Source: Peptococcaceae bacterium
GTDB lineage: Bacteria > Bacillota > Desulfitobacteriia > Desulfitobacteriales > Syntrophobotulaceae
Assembly (NCBI GenBank): GCA_009782825.1
Contig: WRII01000001.1
Location: 62,001 to 126,000, forward strand
DNA length: 64,000 nt
Reading direction: 5' to 3'
Shown here in pieces: positions 60,022 to 64,000 of this stretch. The notes beneath the pieces were generated by a model. It did no database searches. It had not been told where the DNA came from and saw nothing but the letters and a program-made list of their open reading frames with translations. Both the position numbers and the translations under genes were made by a program. Every line of letters begins with the position of its first letter. The stretch's first letter is position 1.

Positions 60022-61304
60022 GTTTTCCTATTGTTATAATGTACTTTATATCCGATGTTGTCTTTATGTTTGCTATCAAAAGATTTATGGGTGTTTTTTT
60101 TGAGAGACGAAGAACGTCGTTCCCAGTTATGGCGGTTTCGTATCTACTTTATTTAGGGGTAACAACTGTCGTCAATATGGTGTATGATACCTTACCTGAG
60201 AGTATGGGATTTATTTTTCATGTGATGTCTATTCTTCCGGTACTCTTTATAATTTCATTAAATTACGAATCCTCTATACCAAAGAGGTTTGTTGCAACAG
60301 GATCTAACTATGCTTTGTTTATAACAACAATTTTTCTTGCGGGCTCCTTTGTTTATGAACCTCTTGTTTTTCTCCTTAATGATGGGAGTAATGATTTCGT
60401 TGAGGCTGGGGGATATATGGCTGCAAGTTTGTTATTTTATTTACTGGTGTATTTATTTAAGCGCTTTAAGAATATTAGAAAAAGAAATCTTCCAATGCCC
60501 TTATTCTGGATTTCGTCTCTTGTCGTGCTGGGGGCCACAATATGTCCATTTATTTTTTTCGCACTAAATCTTCCGCTTATCCCCGAGATTTCCTTTTCAA
60601 TTCTTGTATTTGGAGCTAATATTTTAGTGTTTTACATATATGACATCCTTTCGACCGCATATGAAGATAAACTCAAATCTGTATTGCGTTCCCAAGAGGG
60701 GGAGTATTATATATCCCAATGCCGGCTTATGCAAGAATCGCTGGAGAAGATGAAATCTTATCGGCATGATATGAAAACGCATTTGACTACGATAAAGAAG
60801 TATACTGCAGATAACAAAAAAGCTGCGGAGTATCTGGACAACTTACTTGGGGGTATAGAGGAAGGTGATGTTTACAGCAATACAGGGAATATAGCCTTTG
60901 ACAGCATCATCAATTTCAAGCTTAAGAATGTCAAAGAAGATAATATCAAACCGAAGATAGAAATAGCCGTCCCTTTGGCACTGAATATCGAAGTCGCCGA
61001 TGTGGTAAACATAATCGGCAGCCTCTTAGATAATGCGCTGGAAGCGGTGGCGAAGGTGGAGGAAAAGATCATAAGGCTGAATATTAACTTTAGCGAAGGG
61101 GATATTTTTATTAAGATGGAGAACGCCTTTGATGGTGAGGCTAACGGAGATCAACGCAGCTGTGGCCTGGAAAACATCAGAAATTCTGTAGAAAAATATA
61201 ACGGAACTATGGATATTGCCTACAGGGATCATGTTTTTTCTGTGGGACTTCTTCTTCACGTGGGTTACGCCCAAATCCGGCGGCCTAATGTCAAAGTTAT
61301 TTAG
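60018..61304 (+). CDS. GHKL-domain histidine kinase, AgrC-like (second copy)
   Basis: 428 residues, a clear duplicate of the preceding kinase. The N-terminal membrane part begins SFPIVIMYFISDVVFMFAIKRFMGVFFERRRTSFPVMA, like copy 1. The histidine region SQCRLMQESLEKMKSYRHDMKTHLTTIKKY and the N box LLDNALEAVAKVEEK are nearly the same. The G-box SCGLENIRNSVEKYNG is shorter by the segment between (GNNKAGEEKRIATRKEGEQH in copy 1). The GTG start (RBS AAGGAGGATGGTG) overlaps the first stop. The two could form a heterodimer or sense different ligands. Confidence 0.9.
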   Translation: MSFPIVIMYFISDVVFMFAIKRFMGVFFERRRTSFPVMAVSYLLYLGVTTVVNMVYDTLPESMGFIFHVMSILPVLFIISLNYESSIPKRFVATGSNYALFITTIFLAGSFVYEPLVFLLNDGSNDFVEAGGYMAASLLFYLLVYLFKRFKNIRKRNLPMPLFWISSLVVLGATICPFIFFALNLPLIPEISFSILVFGANILVFYIYDILSTAYEDKLKSVLRSQEGEYYISQCRLMQESLEKMKSYRHDMKTHLTTIKKYTADNKKAAEYLDNLLGGIEEGDVYSNTGNIAFDSIINFKLKNVKEDNIKPKIEIAVPLALNIEVADVVNIIGSLLDNALEAVAKVEEKIIRLNINFSEGDIFIKMENAFDGEANGDQRSCGLENIRNSVEKYNGTMDIAYRDHVFSVGLLLHVGYAQIRRPNVKVI

Positions 61305-61346
61305 TTGCAGTCCCTTACACATTCTGGCTTGGTTATAATGAAATTT

Positions 61347-62438
61347 TCAATACCCGTCCATCGCTCGTCCGGCCAACTGTTGCCGCCGGAGCCGGTTCGT
61401 GCGCACTTGCCGGGCAATACGCAGCGGGGAAAGGATACGGATAGACGGATCCAGATCTGTGAGAAGGGCCGTGAGGCTGTCTTCTTCCTGGGGTTTGCAG
61501 GAGAACATACAGGTATAAACATGAGAGGATCCATCGTATTGTACACGCTGATCAAAGGCTGCGAAGGCGTGCCGGCAGTGTTCGAAAAGCATGCGGCTAT
61601 CGGGAATTTCCAATAACAAGGGATCCTGAGGAGGGACGAGCAAATAGTCTTCAAAGAGAGAGGGGATTGGAGTTGAAGGCGGGGAAGCAGGCGTTGTTGT
61701 TGCGGTGGAACGGGCGTCAATGATGTGAGCTATTCCCAGGAAAAGGGTGGATATAGGGGCGCCGCTTTCAATTTTTTGAACTAAGCCGCGGAAACGGTCT
61801 GTGGAAGGATTATAGTCGATTCTCAAGGGTAGAAAAGAACCTGTGACACGACGAGTCTTCGAGTCTGAAGAGGCAGTGCCTGAAGGTGCTGAGGGTGCTG
61901 AAAGTGTTGAGGGTGCTGAGGGTGCTGAGGGTGCTGAGGGTGCTGAGGGTGTTGAGGGTGTTGAAGGTGTTGAAGCTGTGTCTTGTATATAAAGGAGGCG
62001 CACAATCTGGCGGTTCTGACGGGCGTCTAACAGGGTCTGCATAATCTGGCGGTAGGGTTTGCCGGTGAAGGGATCGCCGTGGGGAGGGCGGAAGGTATCA
62101 AGATCGCAGGGATCAAAGAGGGGGGTTACCCCAGCGAGGCTGCGCTGTATTTGAGTGAGGACATGGTGGGAGATCAGTAAAGACAGACGAATATCGCTGA
62201 GGAGAGTTATGATCCAGGCTTCTTTCAGGTGTTCCAGATGAGGAGATTTGTTTTCTTCTGAAGGGCTGAAGGGGGAGTTGGCTAAGAGAGCGGGAATACT
62301 GAGGGGGATGAGCTTTTCTACAGTGTTCTGGATGAGAGAGTGCAATTCGGCGTGGCCCAGGGTATTGGCGGCCAAGTTGCTGAGGATCTCGGTCAAGACT
62401 TCTGTATAGGCTATATAAAGGCGTGATGTGAGTTTCAC
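61347..62438 (-). CDS. WYL-domain-like protein with S/P/A repeat insert
   Basis: 363 residues from GTG 62438, which follows AAGGAGG; frames further upstream run through a repeat and are not real. The N-terminal half is helical (LTSRLYIAYTEVLTEILSNLAANTLGHAELHSLIQ). IVRLLYIQDT begins a beta domain, interrupted by a 32-residue (S/T)-(A/T)-P repeat encoded by 9-bp units, and resumes with GSFLPLRIDYNPSTDRFRGLVQ, a WYL-like pattern. The C-terminus has LFEHCRHAFAAFDQRVQYD. It has no helix-turn-helix part. Function unknown. Confidence 0.55.
   Translation of the reverse strand: MKLTSRLYIAYTEVLTEILSNLAANTLGHAELHSLIQNTVEKLIPLSIPALLANSPFSPSEENKSPHLEHLKEAWIITLLSDIRLSLLISHHVLTQIQRSLAGVTPLFDPCDLDTFRPPHGDPFTGKPYRQIMQTLLDARQNRQIVRLLYIQDTASTPSTPSTPSAPSAPSAPSAPSTLSAPSAPSGTASSDSKTRRVTGSFLPLRIDYNPSTDRFRGLVQKIESGAPISTLFLGIAHIIDARSTATTTPASPPSTPIPSLFEDYLLVPPQDPLLLEIPDSRMLFEHCRHAFAAFDQRVQYDGSSHVYTCMFSCKPQEEDSLTALLTDLDPSIRILSPLRIARQVRTNRLRRQQLAGRAMDGY
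61885..61975 (-). repeat. 9-bp in-frame tandem repeat (GCTGAGGGT units)
   Basis: About ten copies of GCTGAGGGT or close variants, coding S/T-A/T-P units in the WYL-like protein on the minus strand. Confidence 0.92.
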
Positions 62439-62454
62439 AGGAATTGATCCTCCT

Positions 62455-62580
62455 TGTTCACGGTTCTCAGCTCGCGCTTCACGGTTCTCAGTTCTCAGAT
62501 CGCAGTTCTCAGATCGCAGTTGGCAGATCGCAGTTCTCAGATCGCAGTTGGCAGCTCGCAGCTCGCGGTTGGCAGATAAA
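62455..62580. repeat. Complex short repeats upstream of the WYL-like gene
   Basis: Nine or so 11- to 12-bp units such as CGGTTCTCAGCT, CAGATCGCAGTT and GGCAGATCGCAG alternate between 62459 and 62576. They make the false N-terminal reading frame longer in this region. They may influence the promoter of the WYL-like gene. Confidence 0.85.
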
Positions 62581-62640
62581 ATAACCTGGCTACTTATTCG
62601 GCAGCCCCTTCGCAAATCCTTCCAAAAAATGGATTTCCAA

Positions 62641-64000
62641 TTAGGTTTTTTTACGGCGCACAGTATCTATGAGCAGACGGTATTCTTCCGCACACAGAGC
62701 CTTGGCCACAAGGATAAAGATGAAAAACCCCACGCCTACGCCGCCGAACAGCTCTATGGCGGAGGCTATTTTCGGCAATGACCCAGGAAACACCAGATGA
62801 ATAACATATTGCCACATGTAAATTCCCACGGCCATAACGGTTGTTGCCAAAAGGGTCAGAGAGGTCGAGATGAAGATATTGGCGCCGTCCAGGGGGCCGA
62901 TCTTGCGCCGGAGGAAGTAGAACAGCGCCCCAACCTGCACCACGGCCCCTAGGGTTAAAGCCAGGGCCAGGCCGCCTGTTTTATAGGCGTCAGGGAATAT
63001 CCGGATCAGGAGCATCATGAGCCCCAAACTAAGAAACATGGTCACAATGCCAATGATCACAGGCCGCCAGGTGGACTGAAGGGCGTAAAAGGCCCGCGGA
63101 ATAATTGTCACCAGCCCTTGGAAGGTGATGCCGATGGCGAAAAAGATCAGGGGAAAAGCAACAGCATCTGTATTGGCCTCTGTGAAGGCTCCGCGCTCAA
63201 ACAAGGTGCGGATCAGGGGGGTTCTGAGCAAAATAATGCCAACTGAAGCAGGAATACAAACAAAAATTACCATGCGCACAGCCTGAGAAAAGGTATCGAC
63301 AAATTTTTTCCTCTGTCCATGGGCGACCTGTTCTGCCAACGAAGGAAAGCTGGCGACGCCCACAGCGATGGCGAACACGCCCACCACCATGAAATGGATG
63401 CGGTGCGCGGTGGTCACAGCTGTAATGGCCCCTTCCCCCAGACTCTTGGCCAGTTTGGTATACATGGCAACCTGCAGTTGGTTTAAAGCCTGGAAGACCA
63501 AAATGGGCAGGGACAGAACCAAGATGCGCCGTACTGCCGGATGCCATTCTGCAATGAAGCGATAGCGAAACCCGAGCTTTTTCAGATGGGGGATCTGAAT
63601 CGCAAAATTTGTTACCGCACCAAGTAAGACGCCGACAACGAAGGCTTCAATCCCCATGCCCATGATGGGCAGGAACAGGCCGCAGATAATGACGCAAATG
63701 TTATACAGCAATGTTCCCAAAGAGGAGGGCCAAAAGATTTTCTTCATATTCAAGACGCCCATAGCGATGCCGGCCAAGGCCATGAAGATCGGCTGCAGCA
63801 GCAATAGGCGCGTCAAATGAATGGCGAGATCTCGGGTTTGTGTTTGGTCCTCTATGGAACTGCCCGAGTCCGCAGAAAGTAAAAATTGCATGAAATAGGG
63901 TGCCAAAAGCATAGAAACGACAATAACCACAACCATGATGCCCATGGTAAAGTTAATTACCGAGCTCACAATCCTCCATCTTTCTTCCTGGTGCAGCTCA
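62641..64000 (-). CDS. murJ: Lipid II flippase MurJ, 5' end outside window
   Basis: A MOP-superfamily transporter flipping the peptidoglycan precursor lipid II. The frame is open to the window edge (ELHQEERWRIVSSVINFTMG...), and the GTG at 63969 is internal. About 450 residues are visible with 11-12 helices. The MviN marks include LTRLLLLQPIFMALAGIAMGVLNMKKIFWPS, PTR-like HIPHLKKLGFRYR, SLPILVFQALNQLQVAMYTKLAKSLGEGAITA, ASFPSLAEQVAHGQRKKFVDTFSQAVR and PLIRTLFERGAFTEANTDAV. The end is RLLIDTVRRKKT. Nothing is odd except the missing N-terminus. Confidence 0.93.
   Translation of the reverse strand, partial: ELHQEERWRIVSSVINFTMGIMVVVIVVSMLLAPYFMQFLLSADSGSSIEDQTQTRDLAIHLTRLLLLQPIFMALAGIAMGVLNMKKIFWPSSLGTLLYNICVIICGLFLPIMGMGIEAFVVGVLLGAVTNFAIQIPHLKKLGFRYRFIAEWHPAVRRILVLSLPILVFQALNQLQVAMYTKLAKSLGEGAITAVTTAHRIHFMVVGVFAIAVGVASFPSLAEQVAHGQRKKFVDTFSQAVRMVIFVCIPASVGIILLRTPLIRTLFERGAFTEANTDAVAFPLIFFAIGITFQGLVTIIPRAFYALQSTWRPVIIGIVTMFLSLGLMMLLIRIFPDAYKTGGLALALTLGAVVQVGALFYFLRRKIGPLDGANIFISTSLTLLATTVMAVGIYMWQYVIHLVFPGSLPKIASAIELFGGVGVGFFIFILVAKALCAEEYRLLIDTVRRKKT

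Noticed and set aside
61885-62580. CRISPR-like repeats near the WYL gene
   Set aside because: Units of 9 and 11-12 bp, without unique spacers; simple tandem repeats.

Overview
The window looks like the chromosome of a low-to-mid GC, Gram-positive-type, endospore-forming bacterium, most likely a Clostridia / Peptococcaceae-like Firmicute. The evidence is a large Bacillus-type SRP RNA, infC-rpmI-rplT with an AUU start on infC, a BofA-family sporulation protein, YwmB next to murA, YqzL, separate glyQ and glyS genes, AgrC-like GHKL kinases and strong GGAGG ribosome sites. The species cannot be fixed from sequence reading alone.

Bases 1-12.7 kb read as a phosphate-stress island. Three transcription units are each preceded by an array of TTAC half-sites with an 11-bp period just upstream of a TATACT-like -10 box, which is the layout of PhoP/PhoB boxes. 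Unit 1 is a GT4 glycosyltransferase, a UDP-glucose 6-dehydrogenase and a zinc-dependent phospholipase C without a signal peptide. Together these could turn membrane phospholipid into diacylglycerol and then into a phosphate-free (glucurono)glycolipid. Unit 2 is a complete carbon-phosphorus lyase operon, phnGHIJKML, ending in a PHP-domain cyclic phosphodiesterase of the PhnPP type. Unit 3 is a PIN-PhoH ATPase. The lipid cassette under an apparent Pho promoter is the most interesting system here.

Bases 12.7-18 kb carry infC-rpmI-rplT, an rRNA methyltransferase, a thioesterase, yqzL and pheS, with pheT missing. Remnants of AAA/DUF4143 ATPases lie on both sides. Bases 18-23.5 kb are accessory: a 486-bp non-autonomous transposable element with long inverted repeats and a 5-bp target duplication, orphan immunity-like genes (TPR, SF0329-like, SMI1/KNR4) and a phosphoesterase that has lost its NHD motif. 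tmRNA follows at 23.6 kb on the minus strand.

Bases 24-37.4 kb are mostly housekeeping: metY, a hemolysin III family protein, an aldo/keto reductase, map, rplS, rbgA, tetR, glyQ and glyS split by a PIN/Phd toxin-antitoxin pair, SRP RNA and dnaX. The usual dnaX-ybaB-recR unit is broken. A receptor-like Ser/Thr kinase with an LRR ectodomain and several gene fragments separate dnaX from recR-ybaB, which lie inverted. Bases 43.5-55 kb hold a FAD/Rieske oxidoreductase, an AEC transporter, cyanophycin synthetase, ispE, ywmB, murA, bofA and uvrB.

Bases 55-64 kb are accessory again: debris of a DUF2779 protein and of a PLD/helicase, a PARP-like ADP-ribosyltransferase abutting a small partner gene, an orphan antitoxin, a DUF2807 lipoprotein, two tandem AgrC-like kinases behind a LytTR-type direct repeat, a WYL-like protein and the 5'-truncated murJ. 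A theme throughout is short tandem repeats (8-24 bp units), many of them in frame inside core genes (phnG, glyS, dnaX, cphA).
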